From a virus: a DNA stretch of 64,000 bases. Where the stretch lies: IMG/VR virus record IMGVR_UViG_3300029319_009305, positions 43,886 through 107,885 of that record. The stretch is one strand, 5' to 3'. The notes below the pieces were generated by a model that saw nothing but the letters and a program-made list of their open reading frames with translations, was not told the DNA's origin and searched no databases. The translations under genes and the position numbers were made by a program. Positions 25,186 through 34,395 of the stretch are shown piece by piece (within the stretch, counting starts at the first letter, position 1; every line of letters starts with the position of its first letter).

Positions 25186-25945
25186 GACGTGTATAGACTA
25201 TTATGTTTATGGTAACGTAAAAAAGAATTACATTGAATCAAAACTATGTAGTGATTCAGCCCCTGTTTTTAATGTCATCAAATCAGAAAAGAAAATGGGA
25301 ATGGCTTCTAATGTTTTTGAGAGCATCAAATCTTTAAAATGTGATATAACTTTTCTAACAAACAAAGTCCCCATTGTTAAAAAAAGGTTTATAGAAAATA
25401 CTTCTGAAAAACATTATTTAAGAGCTGACTTTGATGATAAATGTCAACCGCTTAGTTTGAAAAAATTAAAAAAAATAAACTTAAAAAGCTTTGATTATAT
25501 TGTTTTTTCTGATTATAACAAGGGATTAGTGACTCAAGAGGTTATAACTTACGTGGTCAAAAATTTTAAAGGCCTTATTTTTGTTGATTCAAAAAAAATT
25601 AATTTAAAAAGCTATGATAACTGTGTAATTAAAATAAACAACCACGAATTCAATAAGGTTGAAATATTCCCAGATAATTTTAAACTAATAGTAACAAGAG
25701 GCAAAGAAGGCGCGACATATGAAGGAGTAGTCTTTCCAATTTATGATGTCGATAATGTTATAGACATATGTGGAGCTGGTGATAATTTCTTAGCAGGATT
25801 ATCTTATCTTTTTTATCATACAAAAGATATGGATACTTCAATTAATTTTGCTAATTATTGTGCAGCAACTTGTCTAGATACAGTAGGCGTTAAGCCTTTT
25901 TCATCTGATGATATTGATTACTACTTTAAAAATTTTTTAATTTAG
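25133..25945 (+). CDS. PfkB-type kinase, RfaE1/HldE N-domain-like
   Basis: 270 residues from ATG 25133, which lies inside the nucleotidyltransferase gene in another frame. LLIGETCIDYYVYG at the start, FSDYNKGL, and the C-terminal ATP site VIDICGAGDNFLAG (catalytic Asp in GAGD) match the heptose-7-phosphate kinase branch of the ribokinase family. It is shorter than HldE-N (about 315). It probably makes heptose-1,7-bisphosphate for the partner enzyme. No GmhA- or GmhB-type gene is recognised in the window. Confidence 0.75.
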   Translation: MLTGTLLQKQLKVLLIGETCIDYYVYGNVKKNYIESKLCSDSAPVFNVIKSEKKMGMASNVFESIKSLKCDITFLTNKVPIVKKRFIENTSEKHYLRADFDDKCQPLSLKKLKKINLKSFDYIVFSDYNKGLVTQEVITYVVKNFKGLIFVDSKKINLKSYDNCVIKINNHEFNKVEIFPDNFKLIVTRGKEGATYEGVVFPIYDVDNVIDICGAGDNFLAGLSYLFYHTKDMDTSINFANYCAATCLDTVGVKPFSSDDIDYYFKNFLI

Positions 25946-25975
25946 TTGTAATAGTTTTTTTATTTTTGTTATAAT
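25946..25975 (+). promoter_or_regulatory. Sigma-70-type promoter inside the glycan locus
   Basis: TTGTAA (25946-25951), 18-base spacer, TATAAT (25970-25975), then AGGAG and ATG 25995. It opens the second sub-operon. Confidence 0.65.
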
Positions 25976-25994
25976 CTAATTTAGGAGAAATAAA

Positions 25995-26891
25995 ATGAAA
26001 GACTTAGTATCGATATGTCTACACACAGGAAAAATAGAAAATATTTTAATGTTTCAAAATGCAATTAAATCTTTTGTTGCTAACAATACTTATCCTGCTG
26101 TTGAACTGGTCTTAATAGAATCAAGTCAAAATAAAAAAGTTAGATCATGGATAGATAATCTAGATTTAAATAATTTTGTAAATTTTGATGGCACTAGTTC
26201 GTTAGTCAAACCTAGTCCCGATGTTAACATACAACTTTTAAAAATTTATAGTGATTTTGAAGATTTTTATGACCAGAAAACAGGTGATAAAATGTGGTGG
26301 GTTCCCTTTATCAAATCTTTAGATAAAGCTCTAGATCAGTCTAACGGAAAGTATTTTACCTATCTTGCTGAGGATATACAATTCGTCGTAAAGGGAGATG
26401 TAATATCAGATTACATTCAGATACTAAAAAAAGAAGGTGAAGAAAACTCAATGATTCACTTTGTTACCCAACATATGTACAAATATCTTAAAAATAATAA
26501 CAGATATGAAGGTCCTTATTTTATTAATGATGTAAAATATTACAAGCCTGTTGAGGTTAAATGGGATTTGAATGTTTTCTGCAATAAGAATCTCATATAC
26601 GAAAAATTAGGTCCTATTGTTGATTGGAACATTATGCACGGTATGAATGAAAACTATACAAAAATCTCTAGAGAGATTGGTTTGAAAAGATATTACCCAG
26701 AAATATTTCCTGCTATGTGGTTTCACAATAATCATAAAAGTGAGTTATTGAAGATATTATCAGAAAATAATAAAAAAAATTCTGATTACTTGCTTTTTGA
26801 ATCACACAGTCATGAATCAATAAAAGAAGCATGTAAGAGTGCTACCCGCCCACTAAGCACGGAAGATTTCCAAAAAGTTAATTTAAAATGA
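25995..26891 (+). CDS. GT-A-like glycosyltransferase (putative)
   Basis: 298 residues with TTAGGAG upstream. It starts LVSICLHTGKIENILMFQNA, a GT2-like first strand, with LVLIESSQNKKVRSWID and FTYLAEDIQFV, where AED could serve as the metal motif. The rest does not match a specific family. Probable sugar transferase. Confidence 0.55.
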   Translation: MKDLVSICLHTGKIENILMFQNAIKSFVANNTYPAVELVLIESSQNKKVRSWIDNLDLNNFVNFDGTSSLVKPSPDVNIQLLKIYSDFEDFYDQKTGDKMWWVPFIKSLDKALDQSNGKYFTYLAEDIQFVVKGDVISDYIQILKKEGEENSMIHFVTQHMYKYLKNNNRYEGPYFINDVKYYKPVEVKWDLNVFCNKNLIYEKLGPIVDWNIMHGMNENYTKISREIGLKRYYPEIFPAMWFHNNHKSELLKILSENNKKNSDYLLFESHSHESIKEACKSATRPLSTEDFQKVNLK

Positions 26892-26898
26892 GTAGAGA

Positions 26899-27903
26899 AT
26901 GACAAAAGCTTTGATAACAGGTATAACGGGAATGGTTGGTTCCCACCTAGCTGATTTTTTGATTGAAAATACTGATTGGGAAGTCCATGGGCTTATGCGA
27001 TGGAATGAAGATACAAAAAATATTCATCACTTATCAAAATTAATTAATGAGAAAAATAGAGTTTTTTTACATAATGGTGACTTAAATGACTTGGCTAGTT
27101 TAAATCATATAGTATCAAAAATACAGCCAGAGTATGTTTTTCATCTTGCAGCCCAAAGCTACCCAAAGACTAGTTTTGATTCTCCAATTGAAACTTTAGA
27201 AACTAATATAGTTGGAACCTGTAAACTGCTCGAGTCTTTAAGAAGCTTTAAAAAAGACGCAATTATTCACGTTTGTGCAAGTTCAGAAATATTTGGAAGA
27301 GTATCTAAAGAAAATTTACCGATAACAGAGGATGTTACTTTCCACCCGGCTTCGCCTTATGCAATATCAAAAGTTGGAACTGATTTACTAGGAAGATTCT
27401 ATGCTGAAGCTTACGGTATGTGTGTTATGACCACAAGAATGTTTACTCATACTGGGCCCAGACGTGGAGATGTTTTTGCTGAATCAACTTTTGCAAAGCA
27501 AATAGCAATGATTGAAGAGGGCTTAATTCCACCAGTAGTTAAAGTTGGTAATTTAGAATCTTTAAGAACTTGGGCCGATGTAAGAGACGCTGTTCGTGCT
27601 TATTACATGCTCGTCACAGAAAATCCAGTTCCTGGGCAGTATTATAATATTGGAGGAACTTATTCTTGCACAATTAAAAGCATGTTGGAATTTTTAATAA
27701 GCCAGTCAAAAGTTGATATCACCGTTGAAATAGAAAAGGATAGACTAAGACCCATTGATGCTGATTTGCAAGTACCTGATACAACAAAATTTGAAAATCA
27801 TACTGGGTGGAAACCTAAGATAAGTTTTGAAAAGACTATGATTGATTTATTAAATTACTGGAGATCTAGGGTCAAGAGTAATAGAGAATTTTTAGTAAGA
27901 TAA
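26899..27903 (+). CDS. NAD(P)-dependent sugar epimerase/reductase, GMD/RMD-like
   Basis: 334 residues of the extended short-chain dehydrogenase family: TGITGMVGSHLADFL, HLAAQSYPKTSF, CASSEIFGR, YAISKVGTDLLGRFYAE (Tyr-Lys pair), TRMFTHTGPRRGD. It is closest to GDP-6-deoxymannose reductases or dehydratases. With the gmd gene at 21278 it could give GDP-D-rhamnose; which of the two steps it performs is inference. Confidence 0.75.
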   Translation: MTKALITGITGMVGSHLADFLIENTDWEVHGLMRWNEDTKNIHHLSKLINEKNRVFLHNGDLNDLASLNHIVSKIQPEYVFHLAAQSYPKTSFDSPIETLETNIVGTCKLLESLRSFKKDAIIHVCASSEIFGRVSKENLPITEDVTFHPASPYAISKVGTDLLGRFYAEAYGMCVMTTRMFTHTGPRRGDVFAESTFAKQIAMIEEGLIPPVVKVGNLESLRTWADVRDAVRAYYMLVTENPVPGQYYNIGGTYSCTIKSMLEFLISQSKVDITVEIEKDRLRPIDADLQVPDTTKFENHTGWKPKISFEKTMIDLLNYWRSRVKSNREFLVR

Positions 27904-27915
27904 TAGGAGGTAAAT

Positions 27916-29451
27916 TTGGATGTTTTATTTATAAATCCTGGCAATGCCAGCGGAATATATCAAGATCTATCTGAGGTCTATTCGGCAATTGAGACGCCTA
28001 CGTGGTCCTTACTTTTAGCCCAATCTTGTAGATCTGTCGGATATAAGGTTGGGATATTTGATGTTAACGCAGAAAGAATTAGTACAGAATTAGCAGTTGA
28101 AAGGGTAAAATCAATCAATCCTAAGCTAGTTTGTTTTGCTGTATACGGACAAAATCCTAATGCAGGTACAGTTAATATGGCTGGTACAGTTATGCTCGCT
28201 TCTGCTCTTAAAAAAGCCGGATTTGAAAACCCAATATCAGTTGTTGGTTCTCACGTACAAGCGCTTCCTTATGAAACTCTGGTTAGAGAAAAAGATGTTA
28301 TAGATATTATTTTTACAAATGAAGGTGTGTATTCTCTTTGGAATATATTGACTTTGAAAGATTTAAAAGACAAAGAAAGGCTTAAGGAAATAAAGGGTAT
28401 TGGGTTTATGTACAATGGTAAGCCCCACTTGACACCCGTTGAAAAACTAGTCCCCCAGGATAAGATGGATGATCACTTACCCGGGTATGCTTGGGATTTA
28501 CTTCCCTACAAAGAAAAGCCTTTAGACATGTATAGGGCACATTTTTGGCATGCTGAATATGATCATGAAAAAAGAACACCCTTTGCTACACTATACACGT
28601 CCCTGGGATGTCCTTTTAAGTGTAATTTCTGCATGATTAATATTTTAAATAGAAACGATCATGATCCAATTGGTGATGCGGCCAACTATTCCAAGATGAG
28701 ACATTGGAGTCCAAAGTTTATTATAACAGAGTTTGATAAGCTGGTTGGTATGGGTGTAAAAACGCTTAGAATCGCTGATGAAATGTTTTTGCTTAAAAAG
28801 AAGTATTACGTAGAATTATGTAATCTTTTAAAAGAAAGAGGTCACGGAGATATTCTTAAGATGTGGGCTTACTCTAGAGTTGATACTATTGCAAATCCCA
28901 AAAATTTAAAACTTCTGAAAGAGGCTGGAATTCATTGGTTGGGTATTGGCATTGAAAGCGCAGATAAAGATGTGAGATTAGAAGTAACAAAAGGTAAGTT
29001 TGAAAACGTCAACATTAAAGAAATAGTGAAAAGAGTTCAAGATGCAGGATTGGGAATTATAGCAAACTATCTTTTTGGTCTTACAGGGGATTCAATGGAA
29101 ACCATGCAAAAAACTTTAGATTTAAGTTTGGAGTTGAATACTATAGCGGCAAACATGTACACAGTAATGGCTTTGCCAGGAAGTAGAGTTTATAAAGATG
29201 CTGTTTTAGAGGGTAATGAGATTCCTGAAGATTATCAAGGTTATTCTTTTCATTCTTATGAAACAAAACCCCAACCAACAAGACATCTAACGTCAGAACA
29301 GATACTGCGATTTAGAGATGAAGCTTGGCATGCTTACCATACAAACCCAGCATTCTTAGAAAAGATTGAAAATTTACATGGTAAGCATATAAGAAAAAAC
29401 ATAGAAGATCAAGCAAAAATAAAACTAAAGAGAAAAATCTTAGGAGACTGA
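27916..29451 (+). CDS. B12-binding radical SAM protein
   Basis: 511 residues from TTG with AGGAGGT upstream. The N-terminal 180 residues look like a cobalamin-binding domain (LFINPGNASG...; VVGSHVQALPYE). The radical SAM motif CPFKCNFC is at 232-239, followed by a TIM-barrel (HWLGIGIESADKDVR). Class-B-type enzymes do methylations and other radical rearrangements; in a sugar locus, C-methylation, epimerisation or dehydration are plausible. Confidence 0.78.
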   Translation: MDVLFINPGNASGIYQDLSEVYSAIETPTWSLLLAQSCRSVGYKVGIFDVNAERISTELAVERVKSINPKLVCFAVYGQNPNAGTVNMAGTVMLASALKKAGFENPISVVGSHVQALPYETLVREKDVIDIIFTNEGVYSLWNILTLKDLKDKERLKEIKGIGFMYNGKPHLTPVEKLVPQDKMDDHLPGYAWDLLPYKEKPLDMYRAHFWHAEYDHEKRTPFATLYTSLGCPFKCNFCMINILNRNDHDPIGDAANYSKMRHWSPKFIITEFDKLVGMGVKTLRIADEMFLLKKKYYVELCNLLKERGHGDILKMWAYSRVDTIANPKNLKLLKEAGIHWLGIGIESADKDVRLEVTKGKFENVNIKEIVKRVQDAGLGIIANYLFGLTGDSMETMQKTLDLSLELNTIAANMYTVMALPGSRVYKDAVLEGNEIPEDYQGYSFHSYETKPQPTRHLTSEQILRFRDEAWHAYHTNPAFLEKIENLHGKHIRKNIEDQAKIKLKRKILGD

Positions 29452-29452
29452 G

Positions 29453-30289
29453 TTGAATAAAATTAAATTATTAGAGCAGAAAGCAGGTCAGCTTAGAAAG
29501 GATCTTTTTGAAATGTGTGTTAATGCTGGACATGGTCATTTATCATCTGGATTATCTTGCACTGATATTCTTACTTCCTTATTTTACGGGAATCATTTAG
29601 TGCATAATCCATCGAATCCTAATTGGAAAGATAGAGATAGATTTTTTTTAAGTAAAGGTCACGCGGCAATTATTCTATACGTTGTTTTAGCTGATCGAGG
29701 CTATTTTCCCAAGGAAGATCTTCAGAATTTCTCACAAAGAGATGGAAAATTCAGCATACATTTGCAAAAAGACGTCCCTGGAGCCGAAATATCGGCAGGT
29801 TCACTGGGCCATGGATTTGGTATCGCTGTAGGGTCTGCATTAGCAGCTAAACTGGATAGAAAACTTCATCTCAATTATGCCCTGCTAGGTGACGGTGAAA
29901 CTTATGAAGGATCAGTTTGGGAAGGTGCTATGTTTGCCGCACATCATAAGTTAAATAATCTTGTTGCAATAATTGATAGAAATTATCAGTGCACTCTTGA
30001 TTTTACTGAAAATTTATTAAGACTGGAGCCGCTTGAAGATAAATGGAGATCTTTTGGCTGGCGTGTTAAGAGGATTAATGGTCACTGCATGAAAGAGTTA
30101 GATAAAGCATTTTTGGACATTAGAAGAAGACCTGATGATAAACCAACTGTTATTATTGCTGACACTATCAAAGGAAAAGGTATAGAACACCTTTCACATA
30201 AGCCCTTAAGTCACGGAAGAACACCTAAATCTGACAAGGAAATAACAATGTGTAGAAGTCAATTAGAAGAAGGTTTGAAAAATGAGTAA
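29453..30289 (+). CDS. Transketolase-like, N-terminal (ThDP-binding) subunit
   Basis: 278 residues from TTG with AGGAG upstream. GHGHLSSGLSCTDIL, SKGHAA, GSLGHGFGIAVG and the diphosphate motif LLGDGETYEGSVWEGAMFA followed by IIDRN mark the ThDP domain. The C-terminal half is the next gene, overlapping by eight bases. Two-subunit transketolases are typical of archaea and of some polysaccharide loci; they transfer a two-carbon ketol unit. Use here for heptose precursor or branched-sugar formation is inference. Confidence 0.85.
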   Translation: MNKIKLLEQKAGQLRKDLFEMCVNAGHGHLSSGLSCTDILTSLFYGNHLVHNPSNPNWKDRDRFFLSKGHAAIILYVVLADRGYFPKEDLQNFSQRDGKFSIHLQKDVPGAEISAGSLGHGFGIAVGSALAAKLDRKLHLNYALLGDGETYEGSVWEGAMFAAHHKLNNLVAIIDRNYQCTLDFTENLLRLEPLEDKWRSFGWRVKRINGHCMKELDKAFLDIRRRPDDKPTVIIADTIKGKGIEHLSHKPLSHGRTPKSDKEITMCRSQLEEGLKNE

Positions 30290-31244
30290 AGAAAGAAACT
30301 TTATTGTAGCAAATCAGCACATGAGCCAGCGTGATGTTTTTTGGTCTAGAATTGGTGAAATGATGAAGGACGACAATGATATTGTAATCGTCACTGCTGA
30401 TATGGGTACACCTGCTTTTGATAATATAAGAACTAGATTTCCCAAAAGATTCATAAATGTAGGAATTGCTGAACAAAATTGCATATCAGTTGCTGCTGGT
30501 TTAGCAAGGGAAGGCAAAAAACCTTACATCTTTAATATTGCAACTTTTGCAATTTTAAGAGGATTAGAACAAATTAAAGTAGGGGTTTCTATCATGGATT
30601 TGCCTGTTACCATTGTAGGGACAGGAACAGGTTTTAGTTACGACGATGCTGGACCAACTCATCACCTTTTTGAAGATATTGCTATAGTCAGATCAATGCC
30701 ACATATTAAAATAAATAGTGTAAGTGATAACGTAATGGCAAAAAAAATAGCCGAGTCATCTCGTCACATGAAAAAGGCAAACTATGTTAGGCTGGAAAGG
30801 CATATTAACCCAAATATTTACGGAGAAGAAACTGATTTTAGTAAAGGTTACCAAATAGTGAAACCGGGTAAAAAAGTCTGTGTTATTTCTAATGGTTTTA
30901 TGCTTTGGAAGTGTTTTAAACTTAAGGAAGACTTAAAAGAAAGTGGAATAGATTTATGCGTGATTGATCTTCATAATTATCCTTGTGAAGAGGACAAGTT
31001 AACAGAAGAATTGTCACTTTTTGATTCGATCATAACAGTAGAAGAAAATTTCTTACCAGGCGGTATGGGTAGTTATGTAATGGAAATTCTTTGTGACAGA
31101 CAAATTCATAAGAAAATAAAAAGATTTGGTCTTAAACAAGAATGGATATATCGATACGGTGGAAGAGAACATAATCACGAATATCACGAAATAGACTACG
31201 TAACAATACTGAAAGAAACAAAAAACTTTCTAGGGGTAAATTAA
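30282..31244 (+). CDS. Transketolase-like, C-terminal (Pyr) subunit
   Basis: 320 residues. IVTADMGTPAFD, FINVGIAEQNCISVAAGLA (the Glu that activates ThDP) and the C-terminal domain (CVISNG...VTVEENFLPGGMGS) match the second half of transketolase/DXS-like enzymes. It forms the partner of the preceding subunit, with which it overlaps. Confidence 0.85.
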   Translation: MSKERNFIVANQHMSQRDVFWSRIGEMMKDDNDIVIVTADMGTPAFDNIRTRFPKRFINVGIAEQNCISVAAGLAREGKKPYIFNIATFAILRGLEQIKVGVSIMDLPVTIVGTGTGFSYDDAGPTHHLFEDIAIVRSMPHIKINSVSDNVMAKKIAESSRHMKKANYVRLERHINPNIYGEETDFSKGYQIVKPGKKVCVISNGFMLWKCFKLKEDLKESGIDLCVIDLHNYPCEEDKLTEELSLFDSIITVEENFLPGGMGSYVMEILCDRQIHKKIKRFGLKQEWIYRYGGREHNHEYHEIDYVTILKETKNFLGVN

Positions 31245-31771
31245 TGAGGTTTGATATAGCTGTAAAAAATTCGGAAATATTGCCAGAGATTAAATTGTTT
31301 AAACCATCAGTAGGGGGAGACTCTAGAGGTGAAATATGGACAATATGGGAAAAAGAAAATGTGTTACCTCGTCATTTAAGTTTTAACTTGTGTAAATTTA
31401 CCAAGTCGACAAAAGGTGTGCTTAGAGGTCTTCATGGATGTTATAATACTTGGAAGTATATGAGCGTTCCCCAGGGAGAAGTATTCTTTGCTGTGGTTGA
31501 CATTAGAAAAAACTCACCTAATTACTTAAAATATCAAACATACATTTTAAACGAAGAAAATCACAATGGAGTACTTGTTCCACCCGGGTTTGCAAATGGA
31601 CACCTTTGTTTAAGTGAGTCTTGTCTCTATCATTATATGATGTCATATGAGGGTGACTATATAGAACCACATGAACAAGTAGTTATAACTTGGAATGATA
31701 AAAGATTAAATATCCCATGGCCGACAGAAAACCCAACACTTTCTAAAAGAGATATGGAGAGTAACATATAA
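31244..31771 (+). CDS. RmlC-like dTDP-sugar 3,5-epimerase
   Basis: 175 residues. SRGEIWTIWE, CKFTKSTKGVLRGLHGCYN, VFFAVVDIRKNSPNY and VPPGFANGHLCLSE follow the RmlC fold; the active-site His of RGLH and a Tyr near the C-terminal part are kept. It epimerises 4-keto sugars at C3/C5. No rmlA or rmlB homologue is obvious, so the substrate could be the GDP-4-keto-6-deoxy sugar made by gmd or a host-made dTDP-sugar. Confidence 0.75.
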   Translation: MRFDIAVKNSEILPEIKLFKPSVGGDSRGEIWTIWEKENVLPRHLSFNLCKFTKSTKGVLRGLHGCYNTWKYMSVPQGEVFFAVVDIRKNSPNYLKYQTYILNEENHNGVLVPPGFANGHLCLSESCLYHYMMSYEGDYIEPHEQVVITWNDKRLNIPWPTENPTLSKRDMESNI

Positions 31772-32151
31772 TGAAACATGCAGTAAGATATGAACCTAGA
31801 GTTTTTGTAGATACACTTAGCGATGGACGTGGAGGTATATTTAACTGGGTGCCAGAATTCAACATCAAAGAATTTAATTTTTTATTTTGGAATAAAGGTG
31901 CAGATAGAGGTGATCATTATCATCCACACTTTCACGAGTACATGCTCTTAACATCAGGTGAGGGAGTCTCAATATCGGGTGAAGAAGAAAACAAAAAAAC
32001 AATATATCTTTCAAAGGGACATTGCTTGTATGTTCCAAAAGGTGTTGTACATGTATTTCATGCGATAACAGATTGCACCGCTGTAAGCTTTTTAAGCGAG
32101 GAATGGGACTTATCAAATCCACCTATAATATATCAAAGGGTTGAAAAATGA
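31771..32151 (+). CDS. Cupin sugar isomerase-like
   Basis: 126 residues; starts on the preceding stop (ATGA type). Single cupin barrel with metal-type residues (RGDHYHPHFHEYMLL) and a second strand pair (LYVPKGVVHVFHAI). Similar small cupins (WbbJ/FdtA-type neighbourhood) act as keto-isomerases on nucleotide sugars. Assignment beyond cupin is uncertain. Confidence 0.6.
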   Translation: MKHAVRYEPRVFVDTLSDGRGGIFNWVPEFNIKEFNFLFWNKGADRGDHYHPHFHEYMLLTSGEGVSISGEEENKKTIYLSKGHCLYVPKGVVHVFHAITDCTAVSFLSEEWDLSNPPIIYQRVEK

Positions 32152-32840
32152 AAAAAATAGCAATAATTGGAGCAAGCGGATTTGTAGGTTCAGCATTGTG
32201 CAGACAAGGAAAAGATAAATTTGAAATAACAAGTGTCACAAGAAAAAATTTTTTAGAATGTAAAAATAAAAAATACGATATAGTAATCAATTCAGCTATG
32301 CCTTCTAGAAGATTTTGGGCTCTAAATAATCCAGTTTCAGACGTGATGGAATCTGTGGTTAAAACAGCAGAAATATTTTACGAATGGAAATATGATAAAT
32401 TCATTCAAATAAGTTCAATTTCTGCACAAATACAAACAGACATTCCATATGGCGCGCACAAGAAGGCCGCTGAGGCGATTGTTGAACAAAATAAAGATGC
32501 AATGATTGTACGTCTAGGAGCTCTTTATGGAGAGGGTCTAGCAAAAAGCGCTTTGTTTGATTTAGTAAATCATAATCATATCTATGTTGATATAAGAAGT
32601 GAATACAACTATATAGACGTGGATTACGCAGCAAATTGGATTTTCAATAATTTGGAAAAAAATGGAATAAGGGAGGTCGGTGCTTATGACACGGTATCAC
32701 TTTTAGAATTATCATCAGGAATTTGGGATAACCCTACATATGAAGGAAGATTTGAAAAAATACACACAGATAATGTAGAATATGGTATGCCTAGTGCAAA
32801 AAAAGTCTTAAATTATATAAACTTATTAAAAAGGGAGTGA
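32148..32840 (+). CDS. Short NAD(P)-dependent sugar dehydratase/reductase
   Basis: 230 residues. IAIIGASGFVGSALCRQ is the dinucleotide site; SSISAQ and YGAHKKAAE give the Ser and Tyr-x3-Lys. Shorter than standard epimerases (about 310), with a truncated substrate domain, as in RmlD-like reductases. Overlaps neighbours by four bases. Confidence 0.68.
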   Translation: MKKIAIIGASGFVGSALCRQGKDKFEITSVTRKNFLECKNKKYDIVINSAMPSRRFWALNNPVSDVMESVVKTAEIFYEWKYDKFIQISSISAQIQTDIPYGAHKKAAEAIVEQNKDAMIVRLGALYGEGLAKSALFDLVNHNHIYVDIRSEYNYIDVDYAANWIFNNLEKNGIREVGAYDTVSLLELSSGIWDNPTYEGRFEKIHTDNVEYGMPSAKKVLNYINLLKRE

Positions 32841-32842
32841 AG

Positions 32843-33250
32843 ATGGAAAGAAAGTATTTACCAACGCTATCAGAATTAATAGATAGACTTTCGATAGCGC
32901 AACTCAAGGAAGTGTTTATTACTAATCACAAAGAGGAGTATGCAAAAGAAATAGATGACATATGCCATGATATTAACATTATTCTTAGTCAAACGAAAAC
33001 TATTGATGCAAAAACTATTAGAGCCATTGTTGTGCTTTCCCAGATGAATTTGCACATTTGGCATAATGAATCAAATTATAGAAAGGGAATTAAGGAAGGC
33101 AATAATCTTGAACTAACCCATGGTTTAAATGGAATACGAAATACTGCTAAAAATAAAATACAAGAAATTATTGGAGGTAGAAAAGATTATAAGATTGATT
33201 GCTTGGCAGCAGAATTTAAAGATTGGGAAGTGAGTTGGAAAAATGAATAA
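32843..33250 (+). CDS. Polysaccharide-locus protein of unknown function
   Basis: 135 residues from ATG 32843, with AAGGGAG upstream; a GTG six bases earlier overlaps the Shine-Dalgarno. All-helical, with TLSELIDRLSIAQLKEVF and NLHIWHNESNYRK. The second motif faintly resembles DUF4254 proteins found beside glycosyltransferases, but I do not assign it. It sits between a sugar reductase and a methyltransferase. Confidence 0.5.
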   Translation: MERKYLPTLSELIDRLSIAQLKEVFITNHKEEYAKEIDDICHDINIILSQTKTIDAKTIRAIVVLSQMNLHIWHNESNYRKGIKEGNNLELTHGLNGIRNTAKNKIQEIIGGRKDYKIDCLAAEFKDWEVSWKNE

Positions 33251-34058
33251 CAAAGATTTATATGAAGTAATTAAAAATCACAAAGACGAAACAAGAGAAG
33301 CTTATAGTGATGGAACAATAAAAGATTTGCAAGATTTAAATTCTTCTAAATACGAGAGAATCGAAATAAATTTTCCATGGGGTGTTAGAAGGTGTTTACA
33401 GAAAAAAAGTCAAAAAGATTACCTGCTAATTCAGAAAGCTAGAGGGGGAAGTGTAACTTTAGAAGAAGAAGTTTCAATTGAAGAAGATTTAGCGATGGCA
33501 AAAGAAAGTTTAGATAAAATAAAAGAAATAGATAGAATTAGAATAGAAGAATTAGATTTTCTTGTTGAATCAAATATTTTAAATCTACCTAAAGATGCAA
33601 TTTTTGCTGAATTAGGATTTAGAAGCGGAAAACTCTTAAAATATTATATTGAAAACTATAATATGGAAGCTTACGGTTACGATGTAATTGATTCTAATGT
33701 TGCTGTTGCAAAATGTTTGGGTTTCAATGCATTGCTATATGACTTCAATGATTGTTCAAAAGAATTAGATTTAAAAAATGCAGACTTAGTTGTCTCTTAC
33801 CACATGTTAGAACATGTCACAAATCCTTTTGATTCTGTTAAGAAAATATATGAAAGCATGAAAAATAAATCATACTTTCACGTTGAAATACCTTTAGAAC
33901 CAAATGGCCCGAATATACGTTATTGCCACATGTACCCCTTTCATCAAGGTGACATGCTACAGATGCTGCAACAGTCAGGTTTCACAGTTCTAACATATAA
34001 CAATAAAGTACAGGTAGGAGGACCTCAAGTTGAAAGATACCTTGCAATTAAAAACTAA
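33243..34058 (+). CDS. SAM-dependent methyltransferase
   Basis: 271 residues. A helical N-terminal extension of about 110 residues precedes the class I core: IFAELGFRSGKLLKYY, AYGYDVID, ADLVVSYHMLEHVTNPFDSV and a late FHVEIPLEPNG strand. Likely a sugar or glycan methylase. The HAD gene starts inside its 3' end. Confidence 0.7.
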   Translation: MNNKDLYEVIKNHKDETREAYSDGTIKDLQDLNSSKYERIEINFPWGVRRCLQKKSQKDYLLIQKARGGSVTLEEEVSIEEDLAMAKESLDKIKEIDRIRIEELDFLVESNILNLPKDAIFAELGFRSGKLLKYYIENYNMEAYGYDVIDSNVAVAKCLGFNALLYDFNDCSKELDLKNADLVVSYHMLEHVTNPFDSVKKIYESMKNKSYFHVEIPLEPNGPNIRYCHMYPFHQGDMLQMLQQSGFTVLTYNNKVQVGGPQVERYLAIKN

Positions 34059-34395
34059 AAAAGTAAAAACGTATGTCTTTGATATAGATGGCACTGTTTG
34101 TACGACAGTTGATGATGGTGACTACTTAAAAGCAAAACCGTATAAACATAGGATTGAACAAATCAATGGCCTCTATGAACAAGGTGCAACAATTATTTTA
34201 AATACAGCAAGAGGTATGGGTAGGTATGGGAATGCTTCTGGACAAGCTCATGCTGCTTTTTATGATTTGACAGTTAATCAACTTAAAGGTTGGGGTGTAA
34301 AGTATCACAGGCTATTCATGGGAAAACCATCGGGCGACATTTATGTTGATGATAAGGGAATAAATGATGAAGACTTCTTCAACTCAAGAAATTAA
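34030..34395 (+). CDS. Small HAD-family phosphatase
   Basis: 121 residues from TTG with AGGAGG upstream. YVFDIDGTVC is the nucleophile motif, TARGMGR the Thr motif, and DIYVDDKGIND the acidic motif; the Lys is in MGKPSG. Similar capless HAD proteins occur in capsule loci, where they may clean up sugar phosphates. Possible role as the missing GmhB-like phosphatase cannot be excluded but is not supported by motif detail. Confidence 0.65.
   Translation: MKDTLQLKTKKVKTYVFDIDGTVCTTVDDGDYLKAKPYKHRIEQINGLYEQGATIILNTARGMGRYGNASGQAHAAFYDLTVNQLKGWGVKYHRLFMGKPSGDIYVDDKGINDEDFFNSRN

Noticed and set aside
24787-25945. Frameshift in a fused heptose enzyme
   Set aside because: Both parts have complete starts and ends, and their order is opposite to the usual HldE fusion, so a broken fusion is unlikely.
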